Shown here one piece after another: positions 50,180 through 58,576 of a stretch of DNA of 64,000 nucleotides. The translations under genes were made by a program, and so were the position numbers. Position 1 is the first letter of the stretch. Each line of letters opens with the position of its first letter. Origin of the DNA: Novosphingobium jiangmenense (GTDB lineage Bacteria > Pseudomonadota > Alphaproteobacteria > Sphingomonadales > Sphingomonadaceae); contig NZ_JADQDC010000003.1 in NCBI RefSeq assembly GCF_015694345.1, forward strand, positions 62,001 through 126,000. The letters run 5' to 3'. Under the pieces are notes generated by a model. That model saw only the letters and a list, made by a program, of their open reading frames with translations. It had not been told where the DNA came from and made no database searches.

Positions 50180-52726
50180 TCAGCAGGGGCGGGCTGCCCA
50201 CTCGCCGCGGACCCAGTGGTGCGCCTTGTGCTTCCAGGGATCGATCACGACGAGGTTGATCCAGCCGTTCTCGACAAGGCGACCGACGACATCGTGGGCG
50301 AGCACGATGTCCTGCACGCGCTGCAGCGGGGCCTCGATGATCACCGCGAGGCGGCGCGGCGTGTGGTAGGGCGTGCCGTCGTCGCGGAACAGCGACTGGC
50401 GCGGCAGGCCGACGCAGAGGTCACCGCCGCTGCCCTGAACCACACCGAAGCCGCCGATGACGTTCTGCGTGGTCTTGTCGCCCGCGCCGAACACCTCGTT
50501 GTCGATGGTGGAGAACAGGTACTGGCAGTTGATCCACTGCGCGACGATCATCGGTGCGGTCATGATGCCGGTGAGCGCGCTGCCGTCTTCGTCCTTCTTC
50601 CAGTCGTAGCTGTGCAAGAAGGCGCTGCCGCCAAGGTCGATGTCGGCAGTGAGGGCGCGCGGGCCGACGATGAAGGCGGCGTTGCCCGAAAGGCCCCATT
50701 CGGGGCGCACTTCGCCCCAGTGGGCAGCGCCGGTGAGCAGGTCTTCGGGGGTGCGACCGAGGCGCATGGCGCGTTCTTCGCGGCACTGGGCGCCGGCACG
50801 CTGCAAGGCCAGCGTGAACTTCGCCAGATCGTCGGTATGGCTTGCCGGAACCAGCTGGCGGTCGAAGATCTCGATCTCGTCGCGCGTGGTGTCGTGCTGT
50901 GCGGCGATGAACCAGCTGTCGTCCGGAATGGCGATGCCCTGTTCGGCAAGGCCTGCGCGGACTTCGCTGTCATTCAGGATGGCCGCCATGAGCCGGGCGT
51001 TGGGTCCACCGGGGTGACCACCGCAGGCACCGCAATCGAGGCTTGCGGCGAAGGCATTGTTCGTGGTGCAGCCGCCATGGCCAACCAGCGCGACGAGGCG
51101 GGCGGTCTCGTGCGAAAGGCCGGTGAGGGCGAACATGCCCTTGGCATAGGCGACGCGCTGCTCGAGCGGGATCGCGCCTGCGCCATGTCCATGGTCGTTG
51201 CAGGCGCTTGGCGTGAGCACGTGCCCCCGTTCGCCGACGAGGCGCTTGCGCAAGGCATCGGTGAGGCGCGGAGCCAGCGTCCGGGCCAGCAGCGCAACGG
51301 CTGCAAGTGGCCCCGCCGCCTCGGCAGTGGCAAAGCCGGTGGCGCCGCTCTTCGTGGTGTCGAGGATCGCACGTGCATCGGCGAGGGCGGCGTGACGATC
51401 GAGCAAGGCATCCGCTTCGGCTTCGCGCCCCTGCGCGGCGCGTTCGGCAACGACGTGGGCCGGGGAGAGCAACACGGGCAGCTGGTTGCGGGTGGGCGCT
51501 TCGCACGCGGGGTTGATGGCGATCGGCAAGCCGAAGAAGCCGGCGTAGCCGAGGGTCTCGTAGCGGCCCTGTGCCTCGAGTGCGCGACGCATCGGTTCCG
51601 AACGGACATCGATGCAGAATACGGCCTGAGCCTCGGCTGCAGGTGCCCGGGCAGGTGCGGTCAGACGTGCCGAGGCGCCTTCGAGCTGTGGTGCGAACTG
51701 TCCGAGGAAGCTCGCTTCGGCGGCTTCCTGGAAAACGAGGCCCAGCTCTGCCAGCGACATGCTGGCCACGCGCCGCAGGGCGTCACGGGCCTGATCGGAC
51801 CACGCCGAGGGTGCAGTGGCGGGCAGGCCGAAGTAGGACAGGAGGGCCTGTTCGACTTGGCCGATAGCGTCCGCGGCGCCGGCGAGGGCCTGCGGTCCGC
51901 TGCGGACGCTGCCCTGCACCAGAGCGATCAGCGCCATCAGCTCGATCATGGTTGCGGGTGCGCCAGCGCTTGCCGAAGGACCTCCGTGCTCAGCCCGCCA
52001 GCGCAGGTGCGCTGCCCAGCCCGGCAGTGATGCGACAAGGCTGCGCAGCCAGGGCAGGCGCCGATCGCGCGAGACGCCATCCCGGCGCGCGGCAAAGAGC
52101 AGCATCTCCAGCGGCTCGGCCGGGGCGTTTGCAAGCCAGGCGGCTGCCGTGGTGTCGCCCGCGCGAACCAAAGCTGGATCGTGGCGGAGCGCCGCGCTCA
52201 CGCTGTGATAGAGGCCGAGTTCCCGGCCGGGCAGGCGCAGCGCAGCATTGCGGTCAAAGAACGCGGCAAGATAGCGCGCAAGGACGGCGTGGGGCGCATC
52301 GAGTTCGTTCCGAGACGCCGGAGTGTCTTCCGTGGGAAGCTCGACCAGCCGGGCAACGAGCAGGTTGTAGGCGTTCAGATCGGGGCCGAGCGATTCAAAC
52401 GCGCTGTCGATCCCGCCCAGCGCGTTGACCACGGCTCTGCGGAAGGCAACATCCTCGATCCGCCCCTCGGCCTTGAGGCTGCGCCACTGGACCAACGACA
52501 GCGAGGCTCGTGCACCGAACAGTTCCGCCGCTTGGGGCACCGCGTCCTCGAAGGGAAGATCCTCGAAGCCCGAGAGGGGGTTCACGGCGATTGCGCTGTC
52601 GAGGGGCCAGAGGGGGGCAACCGTCTGCCCGGCGATATCGACCAGCGCCTGGAGTTCCTGACGCTCTTCCTGGAGACTTGCGGGTACGCCGGTTTCCGCT
52701 GCGCGCACTGCAGTTGCGATGTTCAT
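50180..52726 (-). CDS. dabA: DabA-type inorganic carbon transporter subunit (UPF0753/DUF2309)
   Basis: 848 aa. The beta-carbonic-anhydrase-like zinc site is intact: Cys371 and Asp373 (VFCIDVRSEPMRR), His550 (GHGGCTTNN) and Cys565 (LDCGACGGHPG); the His-Cys spacing of 15 equals that of characterised DabA2. DabA hydrates CO2 in a vectorial way, driven with DabB by an ion gradient, accumulating bicarbonate. It starts 4 bases after the dabB stop. Confidence 0.94.
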   Translation of the reverse strand: MNIATAVRAAETGVPASLQEERQELQALVDIAGQTVAPLWPLDSAIAVNPLSGFEDLPFEDAVPQAAELFGARASLSLVQWRSLKAEGRIEDVAFRRAVVNALGGIDSAFESLGPDLNAYNLLVARLVELPTEDTPASRNELDAPHAVLARYLAAFFDRNAALRLPGRELGLYHSVSAALRHDPALVRAGDTTAAAWLANAPAEPLEMLLFAARRDGVSRDRRLPWLRSLVASLPGWAAHLRWRAEHGGPSASAGAPATMIELMALIALVQGSVRSGPQALAGAADAIGQVEQALLSYFGLPATAPSAWSDQARDALRRVASMSLAELGLVFQEAAEASFLGQFAPQLEGASARLTAPARAPAAEAQAVFCIDVRSEPMRRALEAQGRYETLGYAGFFGLPIAINPACEAPTRNQLPVLLSPAHVVAERAAQGREAEADALLDRHAALADARAILDTTKSGATGFATAEAAGPLAAVALLARTLAPRLTDALRKRLVGERGHVLTPSACNDHGHGAGAIPLEQRVAYAKGMFALTGLSHETARLVALVGHGGCTTNNAFAASLDCGACGGHPGGPNARLMAAILNDSEVRAGLAEQGIAIPDDSWFIAAQHDTTRDEIEIFDRQLVPASHTDDLAKFTLALQRAGAQCREERAMRLGRTPEDLLTGAAHWGEVRPEWGLSGNAAFIVGPRALTADIDLGGSAFLHSYDWKKDEDGSALTGIMTAPMIVAQWINCQYLFSTIDNEVFGAGDKTTQNVIGGFGVVQGSGGDLCVGLPRQSLFRDDGTPYHTPRRLAVIIEAPLQRVQDIVLAHDVVGRLVENGWINLVVIDPWKHKAHHWVRGEWAARPC

Positions 52727-52730
52727 GGCA

Positions 52731-54125
52731 TCAGTCCTTCGCGTTGGCGTTGGTCGAGGAGGTGAGCGCGTTGCCCGCGTGGATCATGCGGGCGAACAGC
52801 GCAGGGGGGAGGGCCTGCTGGCCACTGACGATCCGCTGCTGCCAGACCCAGCCGGCGAGGAACAGCGAGAGGATGGCGATCTGGCCGTAGGGGGAGATCA
52901 GGGGCTGGGCAGCACCGGGCTGCACCGCGGTCATGAAAGCAAGCGCAGCCGCATTGATGGCGATCAGCACGATCGGAGCCAGCGCTACGGCGGCGCCAAG
53001 CGGTCCGCGAGGCAGCGCGCGCAGCGCCACTGCCAAGGCGCTGAGCAAGGCAGTGAGGGCAAGGCAGACCGGGAGCAGCGCGTGCGCCTGTTCGGTCTGG
53101 ATCAGCGCGATACCGCCGATGATCGTGGCAAGAGCGATCAGGGCTGGCCAGGGTTGCGAGAGGCCCTTTGCGCGGGTGGGCGCGGAAGAGATCGTGCCGG
53201 CCGAACCGAGGAACAACCAGGCCTTGAACAGGCCATGCGCAATCATGTGCCACAGCGCGGCGGGGTAGGCTCCCAGTGCGACTGTCAGCAGCATGAAGCC
53301 CATTTGGCCAACCGTGGAAGCGGCCAGCGAACCCTTGATGTCGGCACGGACCAGCATGATGGCACTGCCGACCAGCGCGGCGACGATCCCGGTGGCGAAG
53401 AGAGCGTAGCGGGCATTCAGCGAGGCTTCGAGGACCGGAGCGAACTGGATCAGCAGGAAGCCGCCCGCGTTGACGAAGCCGGCATGCATCAGGGCGGAGA
53501 CCGGCGTCGGCGCCGCGAGCGAGCGCATCAGCCAGTTCGAGAACGGCGGGATGGCGCAGCGGGCGAGCGCTGCGATGACCAGCAGGAACGCCGCAACCGT
53601 CGTTTCCAGCGCAGGCATGGCGGGCAACGCAGCCTTGATCGCGGCGATGTCGGTAGATCCGGCGATCGATGCAAGCGAACCAACGGCCACAACCAGGGCG
53701 ATGTCGCCGACCGTGAAGGCGATGTTGGCGCGGCGGGCAGCATCGCGCGCCTCGCTCCATTCACCGACGTGTCCGATCAGGCCCGCCATGAGCCGACCGG
53801 ACACAATCCAGGCAGCAGCGAGCAGGAGCGCGTCGGCAGCCAGGCCCATGAGCACGGTCGCGATGGCAAGGCCCGTCGCAAGGCGGGCGAACGAAGCGCT
53901 GCGCGGATCGGCACGGAGCTGGCGACGGGAGAACGCGAGAACCACGATCGTGACCAGCAGGCTGAGCGCGGACAGCGCCGCTCCTGCGGCGGTGACACTG
54001 GCATTGCCCGTAGCAATGGCCACCGCAAGCAGTGCGCCGAGCGCCAGGACGGGCACGTCGGCGATGCTGGCGCGCCAGCCGCGGGTTCCTGTGGCCGTGT
54101 TTGTCGTCATGGTGATCGCGTTCAT
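52731..54125 (-). CDS. dabB: DabB-type NuoL-like membrane subunit
   Basis: 464 aa polytopic protein of the proton-conducting antiporter family (NuoL/MrpA-like), about 12-13 membrane helices, with LMHAGFVNAGGFLLIQFAP and GQMGFMLLTVALGAYPAALWHMIAHGLFKAWLFLGSA (conserved helix with Lys/His). Couples the ion gradient to DabA. First gene of the dabBA operon; divergent LysR regulator upstream. Confidence 0.92.
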   Translation of the reverse strand: MNAITMTTNTATGTRGWRASIADVPVLALGALLAVAIATGNASVTAAGAALSALSLLVTIVVLAFSRRQLRADPRSASFARLATGLAIATVLMGLAADALLLAAAWIVSGRLMAGLIGHVGEWSEARDAARRANIAFTVGDIALVVAVGSLASIAGSTDIAAIKAALPAMPALETTVAAFLLVIAALARCAIPPFSNWLMRSLAAPTPVSALMHAGFVNAGGFLLIQFAPVLEASLNARYALFATGIVAALVGSAIMLVRADIKGSLAASTVGQMGFMLLTVALGAYPAALWHMIAHGLFKAWLFLGSAGTISSAPTRAKGLSQPWPALIALATIIGGIALIQTEQAHALLPVCLALTALLSALAVALRALPRGPLGAAVALAPIVLIAINAAALAFMTAVQPGAAQPLISPYGQIAILSLFLAGWVWQQRIVSGQQALPPALFARMIHAGNALTSSTNANAKD

Positions 54126-54171
54126 CGGGTGCCTCCTTCAGTTCGCAGGTGCAGCAGGATCGATGATTTGG

Positions 54172-54183
54172 GAAACGAATTTC
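54172..54183. promoter_or_regulatory. Candidate LysR site in the dabB/LysR intergenic region
   Basis: GAAACGAATTTC, an imperfect palindrome, in the 100-base AT-rich gap between dabB and its divergent LysR gene. Position suggests an operator; sequence match is weak. Confidence 0.3.
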
Positions 54184-54225
54184 TGAAATGTTGAAGATTG
54201 CAAATGTAAATGATAAAGCGATCCC

Positions 54226-55092
54226 ATGGCCTTACGGAATCTCGACATCGATCTGTTGCGCTGCTTCGTGACGATTGCCGACACCGGCAGCTTCACGCGC
54301 GCTGGCGAGCGACTCGGCAGGACGCAGTCCGCCATTTCGCTGCAATTGAAGCGGCTTGAGGAGCAGGTCGGGCGTACCTTGTTCCAGCGCAGCCCGCGAA
54401 GCCTGTCGATGACGGCCGACGGTTCGCGCCTGATCGGGCCTGCCCGGCAAATCCTGCGCCTCAACGATGCGACAATGGCCGAGATGTTCGAACCTGACAT
54501 TGCAGGCTCGGTGCGCGTCGGAGTTCCCGAGGATTTCGCGACGGCGCATCTGCCCTCGGTGCTGTCGGCGTTCACCGAGGCGCACCCGCTCGTCGAACTT
54601 GAAGTGACCTGCGATCTGACGCTGAACCTGATCGAGCGGTTTCACGCCGGCGCTTTCGATCTGGTGCTGATCAAGCGGCAGCCGACACAGGAGCGTCAGG
54701 ACGGCGTGCGGGTGTGGCGTGAACCGCTGGTCTGGGTTGCGCGGGACAGGCAGTCAGCGGCGGATTTCGCGCGGGTCCCCTTGGTGGTGTCGCCGGAGCC
54801 CTGTGTCTATCGCAAGCGCGCGACCGAGGCGCTGGATGCGATGGGCCGCCCCTGGCGCGTCGCCTATACCTCGACCAGCCTTGCCGGGAGCCTTTCCGCC
54901 GTTCGCGCCGGACTTGGCATTACCGTGCTGCCGCTCGAGATGGTGCCATCAGGGCTTGCGACCGCCGGAGAAGACGTCGGGCTTCCGCCCCTTTACGATA
55001 CCGAGATCGCCTTGCTCGAAGCGCCGGGCCTTTCCGATACCGCGCACCTGCTGGCACAGCACATCATTGCCGCGCTTGAGCGGGGGGCCTGA
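54226..55092 (+). CDS. LysR-type regulator next to dabBA
   Basis: 288 aa. N-terminal winged HTH (RNLDIDLLRCFVTIADTGSFTRAGERLGRTQSAISLQLKRLE) and C-terminal periplasmic-binding-like effector domain. Divergent from dabB with shared promoter DNA, so it likely controls CO2/bicarbonate uptake, as LysR regulators such as CbbR do. Effector unknown. Confidence 0.9.
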   Translation: MALRNLDIDLLRCFVTIADTGSFTRAGERLGRTQSAISLQLKRLEEQVGRTLFQRSPRSLSMTADGSRLIGPARQILRLNDATMAEMFEPDIAGSVRVGVPEDFATAHLPSVLSAFTEAHPLVELEVTCDLTLNLIERFHAGAFDLVLIKRQPTQERQDGVRVWREPLVWVARDRQSAADFARVPLVVSPEPCVYRKRATEALDAMGRPWRVAYTSTSLAGSLSAVRAGLGITVLPLEMVPSGLATAGEDVGLPPLYDTEIALLEAPGLSDTAHLLAQHIIAALERGA

Positions 55093-55094
55093 GA

Positions 55095-55409
55095 TCAGTC
55101 GCCGAGGTTGACTCGCGCCAGAGCAGTAGGCCGGACGCACCTGAGGCCGTCTTCGACCGGATTGGCGCACCGTGACGGGGCGATCCGTAGCACGGTGTGA
55201 TGCCTGGGCGGCGCGGTTTCCGTCACGTGGCCGGTCAGGCGCGGGCCGTCACCCTGCGGGGCGCAGACTGTCAGTTCGCGGCCAGCAGAGCAGCGCTGTT
55301 GCTTTGGCAATGTGATCGTGTCCGGGCCGGGTAGGCGGAAGGCGTGATGGTTCTGAGCCATTTCCGGTGCTCCGGTCGTCAGCACGATTGCAGCAAGCAT
55401 TTTCAACAT
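55095..55409 (-). CDS. Small secreted hypothetical protein
   Basis: 104 aa with a signal-like start (MLKMLAAIVLTTGAPEMAQ) and four cysteines in the mature part (QRCSAG, TVCAPQG, SRCANP, RCVRP). The pattern ITLP...ELTVCAPQG resembles small sphingomonad exported proteins with CxxC-like cysteine pairs. Converges on the LysR gene with 2 bases between stops. Function unknown. Confidence 0.55.
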   Translation of the reverse strand: MLKMLAAIVLTTGAPEMAQNHHAFRLPGPDTITLPKQQRCSAGRELTVCAPQGDGPRLTGHVTETAPPRHHTVLRIAPSRCANPVEDGLRCVRPTALARVNLGD

Positions 55410-55778
55410 GACGCATGACCTCGCGGTCTGGGCGGGATAGCCCGGATTTGTCTGACGGCGCGCCGTGCCAGGGTGCTGCAGCGCGCCGCCAGTGCTCCAT
55501 CGTCGTCGGCGCAGCGCTTCCGGTAAGCGGGCCAGAGCGGCAATGGCGTGCCTTGCGCCGGGTGGGTGGCGGAAGGCCCGTTCGAAACTCTTGGGGGCGA
55601 CGCGGACTGGCGGTGCGTCGCCCCCGGCAAGGCATCAAGGGACGGTCGGGCAGTTTTGCGAGAGGGGTCCGTGTGCAAACTGTCGGAGATCGACCGTCAG
55701 CGGGGCATCCTCTTTTGCCTTGCCATGCCAGGATGGCGAACGAGAGGCATTGCGTCCAATCGAAAGAAAGGGGATAAT
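55410..55778. other. Gene-free interval before the OxyR-like gene
   Basis: About 370 bases. Open frames on both strands look like antisense noise (Arg/Ser/Pro-rich, no domain pattern). The last 70 bases become AT-richer (GAAAGAAAGGGGATAA), consistent with a promoter. No RNA gene seen. Confidence 0.5.
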
Positions 55779-55799
55779 CCGATAGAAGGAATCTATCGG
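55779..55799. promoter_or_regulatory. OxyR-type ATAG-N7-CTAT palindrome
   Basis: CCGATAGAAGGAATCTATCGG: perfect 8-base arms around AGGAA, containing ATAG-N7-CTAT (55782-55796), the OxyR half-site spacing. It ends 7 bases before the ATG of the OxyR-like gene and so may block its translation or transcription. Confidence 0.6.
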
Positions 55800-55806
55800 G
55801 GGTGGG

Positions 55807-56709
55807 ATGCCTACGGTCCGACAGCTTGAGTATTTCCTGGCCGTTGCCGAACTGCGTCATTTCGGCAGGGCGGCCCAATCGTGCAACATTTCGCAACCGA
55901 CCTTGAGCCATCAGTTACGTGCCTTGGAAGATCGTCTTGGCACCACCCTGATCGATCGCGCATCGCAAGGCATCGAACTGACCCCGGTAGGGCGCGAGAT
56001 TGCGGAGCGGGCGCGCCGGGTGTTGCGGGAGATTCGCGATATTCGCGCGGTTGCAGCGCGAGCCCGCAAGCAGCCCTCCGGCATCGTCCGGCTGGGCATC
56101 ACGCCGACCCTGGGCCCTTACCTGCTTCCGGCCCTGATCGGTGCGCTCAATGCCGAGCAGAGCGATCTTCGCTTCTACATTCGCGAAGGCATACCCGCAG
56201 AACAGGCGCGCGATCTGGTGTCAGGCCGCATCGACCTCATGGTAGGACCGGGGCCGGTCATCGGCGAGGACCTTGAGGTTCTTCCGTTGTTCGATGAACC
56301 GATGAGCGTGGTCGCATCGCAAAGCCACCACCTTGCCGGGCATTCGCACATCGATCGGAGCGATCTGGCGGGCGAGCGTTTCCTCACAATGGATCCCCGC
56401 CATCATTACCACCAGCAGGTTCAGCGCGCCTGCGCCGAACTGGGCGCGGAGATGCTGCTGGACTACGAGGGGACCAGCCTCGACAGCATTCACCAGATGG
56501 TGGGAAGCGGGGTCGGCCTTGCCATCCTGCCCGAACTTTACCTGCGCTCCGAAGTGGGTGGCGATGCCCTCGTGGTGCGCTTGCCCGTGACCAACTGGCA
56601 GTGCAGCAGGTCGATCGTGGCGGCGTGGCGCGCCAAATCGGCAAGCGCGGACGACTATCACACGCTGGCTGAGCGCATCCGTGACGAAGCCGGAAAGCTG
56701 CTCGCCTAG
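55807..56709 (+). CDS. OxyR-like LysR regulator without peroxidatic cysteine
   Basis: 300 aa. HTH TVRQLEYFLAVAELRHFGRAAQSCNISQPTLSHQLRALE and OxyR-type effector domain (GTSLDSIHQMVGSGVGLAILPELYL). In E. coli OxyR the LEDGHCLRDQAMGFC stretch carries Cys199 and Cys208; here the aligned stretch is MDPRHHYHQQVQRAC, so Cys199 is His and Cys208 is kept. Direct peroxide sensing is therefore unlikely. Faces the Kef-type antiporter gene convergently. Confidence 0.9.
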   Translation: MPTVRQLEYFLAVAELRHFGRAAQSCNISQPTLSHQLRALEDRLGTTLIDRASQGIELTPVGREIAERARRVLREIRDIRAVAARARKQPSGIVRLGITPTLGPYLLPALIGALNAEQSDLRFYIREGIPAEQARDLVSGRIDLMVGPGPVIGEDLEVLPLFDEPMSVVASQSHHLAGHSHIDRSDLAGERFLTMDPRHHYHQQVQRACAELGAEMLLDYEGTSLDSIHQMVGSGVGLAILPELYLRSEVGGDALVVRLPVTNWQCSRSIVAAWRAKSASADDYHTLAERIRDEAGKLLA

Positions 56710-56718
56710 GGTCCTGAC

Positions 56719-58473
56719 TCAGGTGTGGGGACCTTGCGGTTCGGTGATGATCCGGTCGCGTGCGACCCGCACGTCGCCTGCTTCTATCTGGAGCTTGAGG
56801 CGTTCGCGATCGCTGGCGCGGAACATGTCTTCGGCGCGCGCGATCTCTTCCGCCGATAGACCGGCATCGGCAAGCGCGACACGCGCCATCTTCACGGCAG
56901 ATTCCATCACCTCGCGAACCACCGCGCTGACCGGCGTGCCGCGCAAGCGGATAAGAGCGCGGCGATCGTAGGCGCGCACGTAGAGGGCTGCGCGGGGGAA
57001 AGCTTCGTGGACGGCCTCGACCAGATCCGGGGTGACCTGATCGCCGTCCATGCAGAAGAAGATCATCTCGGCTTCGGCAGCGCCGGCCTGGCGCAGCAGG
57101 TCAAGCCTGGTGCCATCGCCGAAGTATACCTTGGCACCAAAGGTCGCCGCGACGTCGATCATCTCAATGTCGGTATCGACCATGGTGACCGGGATATTGC
57201 TTGCGAGCAGCATCTGGGTGACGCCTTGGCCAAAACGACCGAAGCCGACGACGACCGCATTCGATCCATCGGGTTGCGGACCTTCGCGTTCCCCGGCTGG
57301 CGCATTCTCTGCCTCGCGGCGGAAGTTGGCGGTTGCCATCATCAGGAACGGCGTGGTTGCCATCGACAGGGTGACCACCGCCCCGAACAGGCTGGCGGCG
57401 TCAGGCGCGATGAGGAGCGCGTTTTGCGCCTGCGCGAAGAGGACAAAGCCGAATTCGCCGCCTTGGCTGAGCAGCAGGCCAAGGGCGAGGGCGCCGCGCC
57501 AGGGCATGCCGAAAACACGGCCGATGCCGAAGATGATCGCCGCCTTTATCACGATCAGTCCGGCCGCCATCCCCGCAACGAACAGCGGGCGTTCGGCAAT
57601 GGCGTGAAGGTTCAGCATCATGCCGACGGCGAGGAAGAACAGGCCCAGCAGGATCGAACGGAAAGGTTCGACGTCGGCCTCGAGCTCGTGGCGATAGGGG
57701 CTGTCAGCCAGCATGACGCCGGCAACGAAGGCGCCCAGTGCCGTCGACAGGCCAAGCAGTTCCATGACCGCGGCGGAGGCCATGACGGTGAACAGCGCGG
57801 CAACGACGAACATCTCGCGCTCGCCCAGATTGCCGATCAGGCGGAACAGCGGGCGGATTACATAACGACCTGCGGCAATAAGGCCGACGATGGCCGCAAT
57901 GGTATAGAGAACCATCAGCCAGCCGGGAGGTCCTCCGGCATCGACGGGATTGCGGCTCATCGCGGTGATGATCGTGATCATCGGAATGATCGAGAGGTCC
58001 TGGAACAGCAGGATGGCAAAGGCCCGTTCGCCAAACGGCGTGCGCAGGCGGCCCGAGGATTGCAGCATCGGCAGCACCTGGGCGGTCGAGGACAGCGCGA
58101 GCGGCATGCCGAGGGCCAGAGCCGCTTCCCAGGTGAAGTCGGTCACGGCAAGGATCATGCTGGCAATGGCAATTCCGCATGCGGTTACCTGAAGCAGACC
58201 CAGCCCGAGGATGTCGCGCTTCATCTTCCACAGGCGCGAGGGGTTCAGTTCCAGTCCGACGAGGAACAGCAGGAGCGTGATGCCCAGTTCGGCAATGCCA
58301 AGCTTCTGTTCCGCGTCTCCGACAAGGTTCAGTATTTGCGGGCCGACGACGGCGCCTGCCAGCAGATAGCCCAAGGTGGCCCCGAGCCCGAGCCGTCGAA
58401 ACACCAGCACGAAGGCCAGTGCGAAGCCAAGCAGCAGGAAGCCATCGCGGAGCATGGAGGAATGTTCTGCCAT
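56719..58473 (-). CDS. Kef-type cation:proton antiporter with RCK domain
   Basis: 584 aa CPA2 antiporter. N-terminal 12-13 helices (GATLGYLLAGAVVGPQIL, LGMPLALSSTAQVLPML, LLSQGGEFGFVLFAQAQ) and a C-terminal Rossmann RCK domain, VVVGFGRFGQGV (about residues 403-414), with acidic VDTDIEM. Effluxes K+ to acidify the cytosol in electrophile defence. The RCK domain suggests gating by NAD(H) or glutathione adducts. Confidence 0.92.
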   Translation of the reverse strand: MAEHSSMLRDGFLLLGFALAFVLVFRRLGLGATLGYLLAGAVVGPQILNLVGDAEQKLGIAELGITLLLFLVGLELNPSRLWKMKRDILGLGLLQVTACGIAIASMILAVTDFTWEAALALGMPLALSSTAQVLPMLQSSGRLRTPFGERAFAILLFQDLSIIPMITIITAMSRNPVDAGGPPGWLMVLYTIAAIVGLIAAGRYVIRPLFRLIGNLGEREMFVVAALFTVMASAAVMELLGLSTALGAFVAGVMLADSPYRHELEADVEPFRSILLGLFFLAVGMMLNLHAIAERPLFVAGMAAGLIVIKAAIIFGIGRVFGMPWRGALALGLLLSQGGEFGFVLFAQAQNALLIAPDAASLFGAVVTLSMATTPFLMMATANFRREAENAPAGEREGPQPDGSNAVVVGFGRFGQGVTQMLLASNIPVTMVDTDIEMIDVAATFGAKVYFGDGTRLDLLRQAGAAEAEMIFFCMDGDQVTPDLVEAVHEAFPRAALYVRAYDRRALIRLRGTPVSAVVREVMESAVKMARVALADAGLSAEEIARAEDMFRASDRERLKLQIEAGDVRVARDRIITEPQGPHT

Positions 58474-58576
58474 GCCTCTTCTTTAGGCCGCTGACGCAGC
58501 ACCGCAACCGCCGTTCAGCCTGCGTTGATCTGGCGTCGGGGACAGTCTAGCCATCGGTGAAACGATGGAGGGGCAG

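Noticed and set aside
52719..54194. 491-residue plus-strand frame opposite dabB
   Set aside because: Antisense; dabB on the minus strand has clear membrane helices and NuoL-like motifs.
55415..55777. Open frames on both strands before the OxyR-like gene
   Set aside because: Random-looking composition, no start signal or domain.
57007..58494. 495-residue plus-strand frame opposite the Kef-type antiporter
   Set aside because: His/Gln/Glu-rich antisense noise; antiporter and RCK motifs on the minus strand are unambiguous.
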